9,290 nt of DNA from Bacteroides sp. (GCA_030592145.1 JAUVKJ010000049.1:1-9290), one strand, 5' to 3'. Shown: positions 1 through 6,972, numbered from the stretch's first letter. Notes: generated by a model not told the origin, from the letters alone. Program-made: numbers and translations.

Positions 1-554
1 AGGAGAATGTTTTTCGTCCCTCCCTCCCTTATAAATTCAAGAAGGTAATAAAACCCGATCAGGATCAATGCCCCACTGGCGATGTGGTTATTGAAAACGA
101 TGGAATACACCAGTACCAGTGTAGCTGCACCGGAAACCAGGGTGACAAGATCCGCCCAGGCCTCCCCCACCCTGAAAAACCGTATGAGGATCCGGCGGAA
201 AAAGACCAGGCCAAGTGCACTTAATAACCCGATCGTGATCAGTGTCAGAAGGTAGTAAACCAGTCCCGCGTGAGATTCAAAAGTAAATCCGAGGCTGTGC
301 AGTATGAAATATACGGGAACGGCACAGATTGCCAGCAGCGGAGGTTTGTCCGAGAAAAAATGACCCTTATAATAGTATTTATCCCCGGTGCCGATAAAAA
401 TGGAATGATCAATGGCAAAACTGCCGTCTTCGACAATACTCTGTATGGTGGCCATGCGGGAGGCGTCATTCCAGGAAGAGACATCGGTTTTTGTGTTCAG
501 GGCAAAAAGCAGGCTGAAAATGAGAAAAATCCTTAGATTTTCTGATATGTTCAT
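1..554 (-). CDS. Polytopic membrane protein, GT-C/PMT-like glycosyltransferase family (N-terminal part, runs off left edge)
   Basis: I translated the minus strand by hand. The frame is open from the start codon to the window edge (184 codons). Hydrophobic stretches lie at about residues 7-20, 71-90, 97-119, 133-154 and 158-174, so this is a polytopic inner-membrane protein. The first loop carries SSWNDASRMATIQSIVEDGS, then GTGDKYYYKGHFFSDKPPLL. This layout, an early short TM followed by a loop with an acidic residue (D30) and a GHFFSDKPP-type motif, resembles bacterial GT-C (PMT/ArnT-like) membrane glycosyltransferases that use polyprenyl-phosphate sugars. That assignment comes from motif memory, not a search. 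A second in-frame ATG at 581 would add nine residues; 554 was preferred because a weak GGGA precedes it and the hydrophobic segment follows closely. A TGA lies just upstream of the 581 codon. It is divergent from the xylF-like gene. The C-terminal domain is outside the window. Confidence 0.6.
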   Translation of the reverse strand, partial: MNISENLRIFLIFSLLFALNTKTDVSSWNDASRMATIQSIVEDGSFAIDHSIFIGTGDKYYYKGHFFSDKPPLLAICAVPVYFILHSLGFTFESHAGLVYYLLTLITIGLLSALGLVFFRRILIRFFRVGEAWADLVTLVSGAATLVLVYSIVFNNHIASGALILIGFYYLLEFIREGGTKNIL

Positions 555-585
555 GTTTCCCACAGCGGTATTATTTGCCATTCAC

Positions 586-616
586 TTGAATTGAATTGTT
601 ATTTAGATTAACTTTA
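586..616 (+). promoter_or_regulatory. Candidate Bacteroidota-type promoter for the xylF-like gene
   Basis: TTG at 586-588 is followed after 20 bases by TAACTTTA at 609-616. This matches the Bacteroidota pattern TTG-N17-23-TAnnTTTG in all but the last base. It lies about 50 bases upstream of the ATG at 666, inside the divergent intergenic region. The region is AT-rich, so a chance match is quite possible. Confidence 0.25.
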
Positions 617-665
617 GGGAGACCAATATACCAATAATACAAACTCTACACTTATAACCACAGCC

Positions 666-1676
666 ATGAAAACCCCAATTCTTAACTTAATTACCGTATT
701 ACTTATCAGCATTTTAATCACCTGCTGCTCCACAGAGCAAAGTCCCATAGTGGGTATAAGCATGGGGCCCTCCCATGAAAGGTGGTCAAGAGACATCATG
801 TACCTGACGCAGCAGCTGGAATTAAAAGGCGCCGAAGTCATCGTCAGGGAAGCGACGGGCAGTGAGACATTACAGGCAAAGCAGGCGCAGGAACTGATTG
901 ATGAGAGTGATCTGGATGTCCTGATCATTGTTCCGGTAAACAGTGAATCTGCAGGTATCATTGTGGATTATGCCAAGGCCAGGGATATTAAGGTGATCGC
1001 ATATGACAGGATCATCAAAAACTGCGATCTGGACTGCTACCTGTCTTTCGATAATGTAAGGATCGGGGAAATTCAGGCGGAATACCTGACCAAAATTAAA
1101 CCCACCGGCAAATATGCCATTCTGGGCGGGGCGATCGAGGATAACAATTCTGTCCAGCTGAGAATTGGCCAGATGAATATTCTGCAACCCCTGATTATAA
1201 GGGGGGATATTCAGGTAGTAATGGACCAGAGCATTGAGGGATGGAATCCGGATAATGCATACCAGGCGGTTAAACAATACCTTGATAAGAACAAAAAGCT
1301 GGATGCCATTATCGCCTCCAGTGATGCGCTTTCAAAAGGAGCCGCCCGCGCCCTTGCTGAGCATGGACTGGAGAAAGATGTACTATTGTCGGGACAGGAC
1401 GCACAAACGGATGCCTGCAGGCGGATTGTCCAGGGCACTCAGACCATGACCGTCTACAAAGTAATTGAATCACTCGCAGCCTCCACCGCCAAAATCGCCA
1501 TCTCACTGGCCCGGGGTGAAGCCATACCGAATACACTTACAACCGTGAACAATGGTTCAAAAATGGTGCCTGCCATATTGTTATCCTCTATTGTTCCCGT
1601 TGGAAAGGAAAATATCCGGATGACAGTGATCGCTGATGGATTCCTGGACGAAAATGAAGTATTTGGAAACCAGTAA
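666..1676 (+). CDS. XylF-like periplasmic sugar-binding lipoprotein (ABC-type, orphan)
   Basis: This is a 336-residue periplasmic binding protein of the ribose/xylose class, collinear as far as I can recall with E. coli XylF (about 330 residues). Shared stretches are the HERWSRD segment near residue 38, VLIIVPVNS (85-93), AYDRII (112-117), SFDNVRIGEIQAEYL (127-141), GQDAQTD (243-249) and GTQTMTVYK (257-265). The N-terminus is a lipoprotein signal with LITC ending at Cys20, followed by another Cys. The Thr before the cysteine is unusual for a lipobox, but export and lipidation still look likely. The domain is full length and has no frameshift. No permease (XylH-like) or ATPase (XylG-like) gene lies on either side: upstream is a divergent membrane protein and downstream an unrelated secreted protein. 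It may therefore serve a remote transporter or act as a sugar-sensing component. Xylose as ligand is inferred from similarity only. The only ATG that gives a complete signal peptide is at 666. Confidence 0.88.
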   Translation: MKTPILNLITVLLISILITCCSTEQSPIVGISMGPSHERWSRDIMYLTQQLELKGAEVIVREATGSETLQAKQAQELIDESDLDVLIIVPVNSESAGIIVDYAKARDIKVIAYDRIIKNCDLDCYLSFDNVRIGEIQAEYLTKIKPTGKYAILGGAIEDNNSVQLRIGQMNILQPLIIRGDIQVVMDQSIEGWNPDNAYQAVKQYLDKNKKLDAIIASSDALSKGAARALAEHGLEKDVLLSGQDAQTDACRRIVQGTQTMTVYKVIESLAASTAKIAISLARGEAIPNTLTTVNNGSKMVPAILLSSIVPVGKENIRMTVIADGFLDENEVFGNQ

Positions 1677-1734
1677 TTTTTCTCAAAGGAAAGAGTATTT
1701 CATGTGCTGTTTGTACACTTCCTGAATGGGGAAC

Positions 1735-1875
1735 TTATTTCCTGTTTAGATACTCTTCTATTCTTTCCTCAAATTCTTCTTTCTTGATAACCAGCCTCAT
1801 AATTTCCTTATAAATGGTTTTCAGGTTTTTACTGGCAGTTAAAAAGTCCTTTTCGTTGCGGATCTTTACCGTCAT
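1735..1875 (-). CDS. Possible small charged helical protein, 46 residues
   Basis: The minus strand between the xylF-like gene and the next plus-strand gene holds an ATG-to-TAA frame of 46 codons. The product begins MTVKIRNEKDFLTASKNLKT and ends EEYLNRK. It is rich in Lys and Glu, contains no Cys or Trp, and could form one long amphipathic helix (roughly residues 8-44). The composition looks more protein-like than an average chance frame, and it fills much of an otherwise empty gap. There is no Shine-Dalgarno-like sequence before the ATG, which is common in this phylum, and no clear promoter. It is convergent with the xylF-like gene, 58 bases away. I do not recognise the family; it resembles the short orphan proteins seen near regulatory or toxin-antitoxin loci, but nothing here shows that. 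Confidence 0.4.
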   Translation of the reverse strand: MTVKIRNEKDFLTASKNLKTIYKEIMRLVIKKEEFEERIEEYLNRK

Positions 1876-2054
1876 AATGAGAGGATTTTACATTTATCAT
1901 TATCATGAATTGTTCCATTCTTTATAATATCCTGTTTAACAGATTACTAATTAGAGATTCACCCTTATCTCAGTGTAGCAGATTTGTACGAATCCATTCA
2001 GGAAATGTACGTTATCGTACAGCTTATAATAAATGCTTTTGCTAGCTTTACATA
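1876..2054. other. Intergenic region without a gene, holding TGTACG repeats
   Basis: The gap between the xylF-like gene and the next plus-strand gene is 378 bases (1677-2054). Its left part holds the small minus-strand reading frame. This right part is AT-rich with no other substantial frame. It contains three copies of a TGTACG half-site (1985-1990, 2006-2011 and inverted at 2016-2021) and a TATAAT hexamer at 2025-2030, so it is probably the control region of the gene starting at 2055. I saw no convincing stem-plus-T-run terminator. Confidence 0.5.
2006..2021. repeat. Perfect 6-bp inverted repeat, operator-like (TGTACG-TTAT-CGTACA)
   Basis: TGTACG at 2006-2011 and CGTACA at 2016-2021 are exact inverted copies separated by TTAT. 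A further direct TGTACG lies at 1985-1990, two helical turns (21 bases) upstream of the first arm. A TATAAT hexamer follows at 2025-2030 and the ATG at 2055. Position and symmetry suit a dimeric repressor or activator site, or a short RNA hairpin in the leader. The function is inferred. Confidence 0.4.
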
Positions 2055-2591
2055 ATGATACGTTCCTGTATTTATCCAGTCCTTTTATCCCTGCTGTGTC
2101 TTGCAGGATACAGCCAGGAGATCCGTCTTGGCCACAAACTGAAACCGGAAAAATCGAGTACGATCCGTCTGGATAAGCCCATTATGGTTAAAACCTTTGA
2201 TGGAGTAAAAGTTAAGGGGATGCTTACGATTCTTGATAATGAAAAACTGATCCTGGATGGAAAGGACATGATCGCTCTGGATGAGATCATGATGATTTCC
2301 GGATATGTGATCCGGGATTCAAGGGAAAAAGCTTTGGGACTTGGACTCACCATTGGGGCCGGGGTAGTGCTTCCGGCAGCCTTGTATTATTTTCTGGGAG
2401 GGATTGCCTGGGGAATACCCAATGGCGTTTTCGTGGGTACAACCATCCTGGTCTTTGATCTTCTGCTCGCCTATGCCGGCACCAACCTGATGGGGATCTA
2501 CCCCAGGAGGTTCAGCACCATGAACTGGAAGATTGCTTTATCATCTGCTGCCACCGGGATTTCAATTCCCCTGCCCCTGCCCTCTGATTAA
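2055..2591 (+). CDS. Exported/membrane protein of unknown function with SH3-like segment and two TM helices
   Basis: The 178-residue product has a Sec signal peptide, with a likely cut near GYS|Q at residue 20, a common Bacteroidota signal end. Residues about 40-88 (IMVKTFDGVKVKGMLTILDN, then a LILDG-type turn and a final hydrophobic strand) look like a small five-strand SH3/Sm-like barrel. Two hydrophobic helices follow at about 94-115 and 122-144, then a conserved-looking YPRRFSTMNWKI tail (149-160). It probably sits in the cell envelope with the barrel outside the membrane. I do not recognise a named family. The start is fixed because an in-frame TAG lies at 2043-2045 and 2055 is the first ATG after it. 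The next gene begins 15 bases after the stop in the same frame, so the two are probably cotranscribed, though nothing in the sequence links their functions. Confidence 0.75.
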   Translation: MIRSCIYPVLLSLLCLAGYSQEIRLGHKLKPEKSSTIRLDKPIMVKTFDGVKVKGMLTILDNEKLILDGKDMIALDEIMMISGYVIRDSREKALGLGLTIGAGVVLPAALYYFLGGIAWGIPNGVFVGTTILVFDLLLAYAGTNLMGIYPRRFSTMNWKIALSSAATGISIPLPLPSD

Positions 2592-2606
2592 CGGATCCTG
2601 AGAGTT

Positions 2607-3776
2607 TTGTATGCCGTTGTTGACATAGAGACCACAGGAGGCAGTCCGAATACGGAAAAGATCACCGAAATCGCCATATATCTTTATGACGGTGAGAAAG
2701 TTGTGGATGGGTTTACCAGGGATAATATGTGCACCCTCAGGCTCAGCCGTAAATTGCTTCCCGGACACAGATCCTACAGCCTTGGAAAGCTTTGCGGGGA
2801 CCTGGGCATAGAAATTGAAAACAGGCACCGGGCGGCTGGTGATGCCCTCGCTACCGTTAAACTGCTGAGTCTTCTGCTAAAACGTACACGCGATGCCGGA
2901 CAGGAGGACTTACTGGCACAATCCATCTCCCCCAACCTTAAAAATCTCCATCCTGACCTCGACAAGAAAACACTGGAACTGCTCCCGGAGGAATCCGGGG
3001 TCTATTATTTACGCAATGACCAGAACCAGGTGATCTATATCGGGAAAAGTAAGAATATCCGTAAACGGGTACTGAGCCATCTCAGCAATAACGGTTCCAG
3101 GCGTTCGATTGAACTGAAGGAGAGCATTGCCGGTATTGATTATGAACTTACAGGAAGTGAACTGGTCGCTCTGCTGGTGGAATCGAGTGAGATCAAGAAA
3201 CATATACCCAGATACAACCGTGCCCAGAAACGAAAGACCATGCAGTACGGTTTGTACAGTCAGAAGGATGAGAAGGGATACTACCGCCTTTCAATTGAAA
3301 AAACAGCCAACCGTATTAACCAGTCGCCGGAAACCTGTTTTAAGAACAAAGCAGAGGCAAAAGCCATCCTTTCCAGATTGATCGAAAGGCACTGGCTCTG
3401 CCAGAAATTATGTGGTATGTATGATACCGACGGAGCTTGTTTTCATTACGGGATACGTCAGTGCAACGGAGCCTGTATCGGAAAGGAACCGGCCGATATC
3501 TATAACAAACGGGTTATGAAGGCCCTGTCCGCTTTCTACTACCAGCAAAAGAACATGCTGATCATTGATAAGGGAAGGGAAGAACATGAAAAGTCTGTTA
3601 TTCAGCTTGAAAACGGGAAATACATTGGATTCGGGTTCCTGAACACAGAGACAAGCTACCTGCAGATGGAAGACATCACGGATTGTATCAGGATCTACGA
3701 AGACAACCGGGATGTGCAGCAGATCATACGGACCTACCTGAACAGGCACGAGGTTGAAAAGATTATAAGGTACTGA
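2607..3776 (+). CDS. DnaQ-type exonuclease / GIY-YIG nuclease fusion (UvrC/Cho-like) with an apparently gapped exonuclease domain
   Basis: The 389-residue protein combines an N-terminal DEDDh 3'-5' exonuclease domain with a C-terminal GIY-YIG nuclease of the UvrC/Cho type, implying a DNA repair role. Exo I is present (DIETTGG, 6-12) and so is the Exo III-type HRAAGDA (74-80). GIY-YIG spans about 129-206: GVYYL, VIYIGKSKNIRKR, and SELVALLVESSEIKKH with the expected glutamate near 192. A cysteine-rich part follows (C265, C269, C278, C286, C290), like the UvrC cysteine/iron-sulfur region. Oddity: Exo I is followed by VVDGF and then at once by TRDNMCTLRLSR. In relatives, as I recall them, about 70 residues come between, carrying the Exo II motif (AHNxxFD-like) with a metal-binding Asp. 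The exonuclease is thus probably dead or the gene altered; the GIY-YIG part looks intact. The start is TTG at 2607, chosen because family members begin MYA(I/V)VDIETTG; the upstream gene's stop lies in the same frame 15 bases earlier, leaving little room. It converges with the OLD gene across 12 bases. Confidence 0.85.
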   Translation: MYAVVDIETTGGSPNTEKITEIAIYLYDGEKVVDGFTRDNMCTLRLSRKLLPGHRSYSLGKLCGDLGIEIENRHRAAGDALATVKLLSLLLKRTRDAGQEDLLAQSISPNLKNLHPDLDKKTLELLPEESGVYYLRNDQNQVIYIGKSKNIRKRVLSHLSNNGSRRSIELKESIAGIDYELTGSELVALLVESSEIKKHIPRYNRAQKRKTMQYGLYSQKDEKGYYRLSIEKTANRINQSPETCFKNKAEAKAILSRLIERHWLCQKLCGMYDTDGACFHYGIRQCNGACIGKEPADIYNKRVMKALSAFYYQQKNMLIIDKGREEHEKSVIQLENGKYIGFGFLNTETSYLQMEDITDCIRIYEDNRDVQQIIRTYLNRHEVEKIIRY

Positions 3777-3788
3777 ATGAGTGGGTTG

Positions 3789-6107
3789 TCAGGAAAGGAC
3801 GTTGTCAAGTTTTTTGATAAGCCGGCTTATGTTATCGATGGTTTCATCGTCGAAGTCCTCCAGTTTTATCTTGTTGTTCTGTACATCGAGGATAAAATCA
3901 GAGGCCAGTTTTGCCTTTGAGAGCTCATTCATCTCAATGTACTCTGAATTGGATTCGGTGATCCCCACCCTCTTGTGCAATACGAAATTCTTGAAGTCGA
4001 TAGTTGAGAAAAGATCTTCAACACTTCCGCCTGAATCCAATCGTATCAGCTTCCGGGAGGCAATCTCGTCGTTATCGTGGTAATGGGTACGCCTCAGCTC
4101 ACGGTAGATCCGGTTACCATCGGAATCGTCGTCAAGCAGAACAACAAAATCCAGTTTCCACCCGATAAGCAGGTTCACCAGGGTGGGTACATTGTTCACA
4201 TCCGTTGCCGGCAGGAAATACATTTCTTTTTTATAACCGGCCAGGCTGAAAATAGTACTCAGGTAATAATAGGTGGGTGTATCCTCAACAATGACGTTAT
4301 TTTTCTTTTTAACGAATTGGTGGTCACTCAGCTTGGTTCCCATCAGGGTATAGATCGGTGAGAGGGTATCTGTGGAAGCTTCATTCAGAGACCTGGGATC
4401 AAAAATCACCGTTTCGCTCTTCATATCATCTTCGACTGCCCGTTGTATTGCCAGCAGGCGGTAGAGTTTGTTGATGTTGATCAGGTGTGGTGAATGGGTT
4501 GAGTACATGATCTGAATATCATCCTTGATGTCTTCGAAGACGGCCAGAACATCTTCCTGTGCCCTTGCATGAAGGCTCAATCCCGGTTCATCGATCAGGA
4601 AAACCCTTGATCTATCCTTGTTCTCAATGGCATTGGCCTTTAGTTCAAGGTAAAAGGAAAGGAACCATCTGACACCGCGGCTGCGCTGCTTGGGATAGAG
4701 CCTTTCCTGTTCATCCTTGATCCAGAACTCAAGGTAGGGTTTCCCCATTTTGTCCGGGTGTGTATTATCATAATGCTCCAGCTCGAAATGAATCTCTATT
4801 TTATTGTCCTTTCCAAGGTTCTGCCTCCAGTAATCCTGGAAATTCAGGGATAGATCGTTGTTGAGCTTCTCGATTTTCTGTTTCAGTATCCGGCTGCTTC
4901 TTTCCTCGAAGAAAGTTGATTTCAAGCCCGATACAATAAGAAAGTTCCGGGCTGCCTTAAAACCTTCCACAGCACTGTTTGCCGTAAAAATATCCTCAAG
5001 GTCGATCCGGTTGGGTAGAAGGCTGCTGAAGTCTTCAAACAGCTCGAAAATGGGAATATGCATGAAGGCTTGTTCGGCCAGCTCGAACTCAGAGTAGTAA
5101 GCGGCCTGCTTCCTGATTTCCTTTTCGACCAGGTCTTCCGCTTCTGAGGGATCCATTCCCTTTAAAATCCGGGACGTGACTGCTACACTGAAACTGGCTC
5201 TGCTCCTGGACTTTTCAAGCTTCCTGTCATTTTTCAGGTGGTTTGCATTTACCATATCGAGTTTCCCCTTGATCCCCTTGATCTCCCTTTCTGTATGCAG
5301 GCTGTCAAAATAAATCTGAATGTCATACAGTTCCCGGTAAGATTCCTCCCATAACCCTTTGGCCTTATCCAGTTCATCCAGGGTATCCAGGCAAAGCTGT
5401 GCAAACCTTGAATTATCAGACAGATCGGCCAATCTCCCGGAGCGGGATTCAAGTGCGCTTTTCTTTTTCTCAAAACGCTTTTTCAGGCGCTCTTCCTCAA
5501 GCAGCAGTTTCTGAAGCTGGTTCTGGGTATCTTTCGTGGGTTTCTTACCATCGATTTTCCTGGCCCTGGCAAGTATCAGTTCCAGGGCACGAAGTTCTTT
5601 TTTGGTTTCCTCCTTCTCCATCAAAGCATTCCCCCTATCCCCCTCCGCTTTCTTTGCTTCTTCTAACACCCTGTAAAGCCCCGACAATGTCTTTTCCTCG
5701 AAAGCCTTCTGCTTGTCTTCCAGCTCCATGTAAAATTCCCTTACCTGTTCATCCCCGAAACTCAGGTAACTGGACATATCGGCATTCCAGGTACGGGTCA
5801 GGGCGATCTGTCCGGATTTATGAATGAGATCCAGGATCTTCTCAGGTACTTTCTTTTCTGAAAAGAATTTCTTCAATTCAGCCGAAGTGAGACTGAATGA
5901 GCAGGATACTTCCGGAAGGCTGAGGTCGCTGCGTAAAATATCATCTGATATTTTTCCACTATAAAAGCTGTTCAGGGCTTCAAGGATGGATGTTTTCCCG
6001 GATTCATTCTGCCCGATGAGTCCGGTGATATTATCCGAGGCAAGTTCATTCCACCCTGTATCAACGATTGACCGGTAGTTCTTGATTCTAAATAGTTTGA
6101 ACCACAT
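3789..6107 (-). CDS. OLD-family ATP-dependent nuclease (ABC-type ATPase with coiled coil and C-terminal TOPRIM domain)
   Basis: The 772-residue protein has an ABC/SMC-like ATPase split by a long coiled coil and ends in a TOPRIM domain, the plan of class 1 (stand-alone) OLD nucleases. Walker A is GQNESGKT (32-39). The charged helical region spans about 120-345. A signature-like RSRGVRWFLSFYLEL lies at 476-490, Walker B with catalytic Glu is VFLIDEP (502-508, D506/E507), and the switch His is in STHSP (H538). TOPRIM covers about 600-700, with Glu608 in NVIVEDTPTYYYL, the acidic LLDDDSDGN (657-665) and SVEDLF (695-700). Where many OLD proteins read VEGxTE, this one reads VEDTPT, so the glycine and second acidic residue are replaced. 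OLD proteins are ATP-controlled DNA nucleases; relatives act in phage defence (P2 Old, GajA of Gabija) and DNA damage. No UvrD-like helicase is adjacent, so this is not Gabija. The ATG is 6 bases after the phosphatase stop, which suggests translational coupling; no strong Shine-Dalgarno is visible. Confidence 0.88.
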   Translation of the reverse strand: MWFKLFRIKNYRSIVDTGWNELASDNITGLIGQNESGKTSILEALNSFYSGKISDDILRSDLSLPEVSCSFSLTSAELKKFFSEKKVPEKILDLIHKSGQIALTRTWNADMSSYLSFGDEQVREFYMELEDKQKAFEEKTLSGLYRVLEEAKKAEGDRGNALMEKEETKKELRALELILARARKIDGKKPTKDTQNQLQKLLLEEERLKKRFEKKKSALESRSGRLADLSDNSRFAQLCLDTLDELDKAKGLWEESYRELYDIQIYFDSLHTEREIKGIKGKLDMVNANHLKNDRKLEKSRSRASFSVAVTSRILKGMDPSEAEDLVEKEIRKQAAYYSEFELAEQAFMHIPIFELFEDFSSLLPNRIDLEDIFTANSAVEGFKAARNFLIVSGLKSTFFEERSSRILKQKIEKLNNDLSLNFQDYWRQNLGKDNKIEIHFELEHYDNTHPDKMGKPYLEFWIKDEQERLYPKQRSRGVRWFLSFYLELKANAIENKDRSRVFLIDEPGLSLHARAQEDVLAVFEDIKDDIQIMYSTHSPHLININKLYRLLAIQRAVEDDMKSETVIFDPRSLNEASTDTLSPIYTLMGTKLSDHQFVKKKNNVIVEDTPTYYYLSTIFSLAGYKKEMYFLPATDVNNVPTLVNLLIGWKLDFVVLLDDDSDGNRIYRELRRTHYHDNDEIASRKLIRLDSGGSVEDLFSTIDFKNFVLHKRVGITESNSEYIEMNELSKAKLASDFILDVQNNKIKLEDFDDETIDNISRLIKKLDNVLS

Positions 6108-6113
6108 CCGAAA

Positions 6114-6950
6114 TCAGATTTTAAGCCCTATCAGGAGGACATCATCCAGCTGCTCACAGTCTGCCTTCCACTTGATAAAACTGCGTTCAAGATCTTTTTT
6201 CTGAGCTTCCAGCGGTTTCTTGCTGATCTTAACCAGTAATTCCTTCAGGGGATTATATTTGAATTTTTTATTGTAGGGGCCACCGAACTGGTCTGCATAG
6301 CCATCCGAAAACAGGTAGATCAGATCACCCTGTTTGAGTTTTATGCAATGGTTGGTAAAAGATTTTTCTACCACGGCATTGATACCTATCGGCATCTTGT
6401 CGCCACGGGTTTCATGCAGGACTCCCTTTCTGATCAGGTACAGGGGATTGAAGGCTCCCGAGTATTCCATTTCCATCTTTTCAAGATCGAAAACACAGAG
6501 TGCAATGTCCATACCGTCCTTATGTTCACCCACCTCACCGGTCTGATGAAGCGCTTTCATCACATTTTCCCTTAAACGGTTTAAAATTGAATTTGCACCC
6601 GGGACACCCTTGCTGACGATCTCATCCAGGAAGGAGATGCCAAGCATGCTCATAAATGCCCCCGGCACTCCATGGCCGGTACAATCCGCGGCAGCAACCG
6701 CTACCCTGCTTCCCTTGCGCCCGTACCAGTAAAAATCGCCACTGACGATATCACGTGGTTTGAACATGACAAAATTCTCCGGGAAGAGCTTTTTAAAATA
6801 TCTCAGATCGGGCAACAGGGCAGACTGAATGGAACTGGCATACTTAAGACTTTCCGCGAGTTCCTTCTGCTGATGTTGGATTTTATCTCTCTGCTCACTG
6901 ATCTTAGTGATAAGATCCTGTTCCAGCGCTATTTCCTTAAAATAATCCAA
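6114..6950 (-). CDS. SpoIIE/RsbU-type PP2C serine phosphatase, short cytosolic form
   Basis: The 278-residue protein is a SpoIIE-family PP2C phosphatase, expected to remove phosphate from Ser/Thr of a partner protein such as an anti-sigma-factor antagonist. Residues about 8-40 form a coiled coil (SEQRDKIQHQQKELAESL) leading into SIQSALLP, the usual linker before the catalytic domain. The catalytic metal residues look complete: GDFYWY (D72), ADCTGHGVPGAFMSMLG (D89), DGMDIAL (145-151), FSDGYADQFGG (D216) and LDDVLLIG (D269/D270). Relatives usually carry an N-terminal sensor (TPR, membrane or GAF-like) before the coiled coil; here it is absent. The frame starts with TTG at 6950, has no ATG before residue 62, and runs back only to a TAA at 6978-6980, so the gene may be naturally short or N-terminally eroded. 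Only 54 bases separate it from the DUF4249 stop upstream, and 6 bases from the OLD gene downstream, making a tight pair with the latter. No anti-sigma or STAS partner is in the window, so its substrate is unknown. Confidence 0.88.
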   Translation of the reverse strand: MDYFKEIALEQDLITKISEQRDKIQHQQKELAESLKYASSIQSALLPDLRYFKKLFPENFVMFKPRDIVSGDFYWYGRKGSRVAVAAADCTGHGVPGAFMSMLGISFLDEIVSKGVPGANSILNRLRENVMKALHQTGEVGEHKDGMDIALCVFDLEKMEMEYSGAFNPLYLIRKGVLHETRGDKMPIGINAVVEKSFTNHCIKLKQGDLIYLFSDGYADQFGGPYNKKFKYNPLKELLVKISKKPLEAQKKDLERSFIKWKADCEQLDDVLLIGLKI

Positions 6951-6972
6951 GTTGATAAATTGGGCTTGGGGG

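Noticed and set aside
245..484. 79-codon minus-strand frame at the left end
   Set aside because: The adjacent frame of the same strand gives a long membrane protein with coherent TM helices and motifs; this one is its shifted shadow.
870..1277. 135-codon minus-strand frame inside the xylF-like gene
   Set aside because: It is antisense to a well-matched sugar-binding protein and has no family features of its own.
2043..2050. TAGCTTTA as a -7 promoter element for the 2055 gene
   Set aside because: It lies only 5 bases before the ATG, leaving no room for a leader; more likely chance in AT-rich DNA.
3777..3788. Bidirectional terminator between the convergent genes
   Set aside because: The gap is 12 bases with no stem-loop or T-run that I could see.
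5399..5827. 142-codon plus-strand frame inside the OLD gene
   Set aside because: It is antisense to the coiled-coil region; its Ser/Pro-rich low-complexity product is what reversed Lys/Glu codons give, and it has no recognisable domain.
3789..6107. OLD protein as GajA of a Gabija system
   Set aside because: Gabija needs a UvrD-like helicase (GajB) next to GajA; the downstream neighbour is a convergent nuclease gene and the upstream one a phosphatase.
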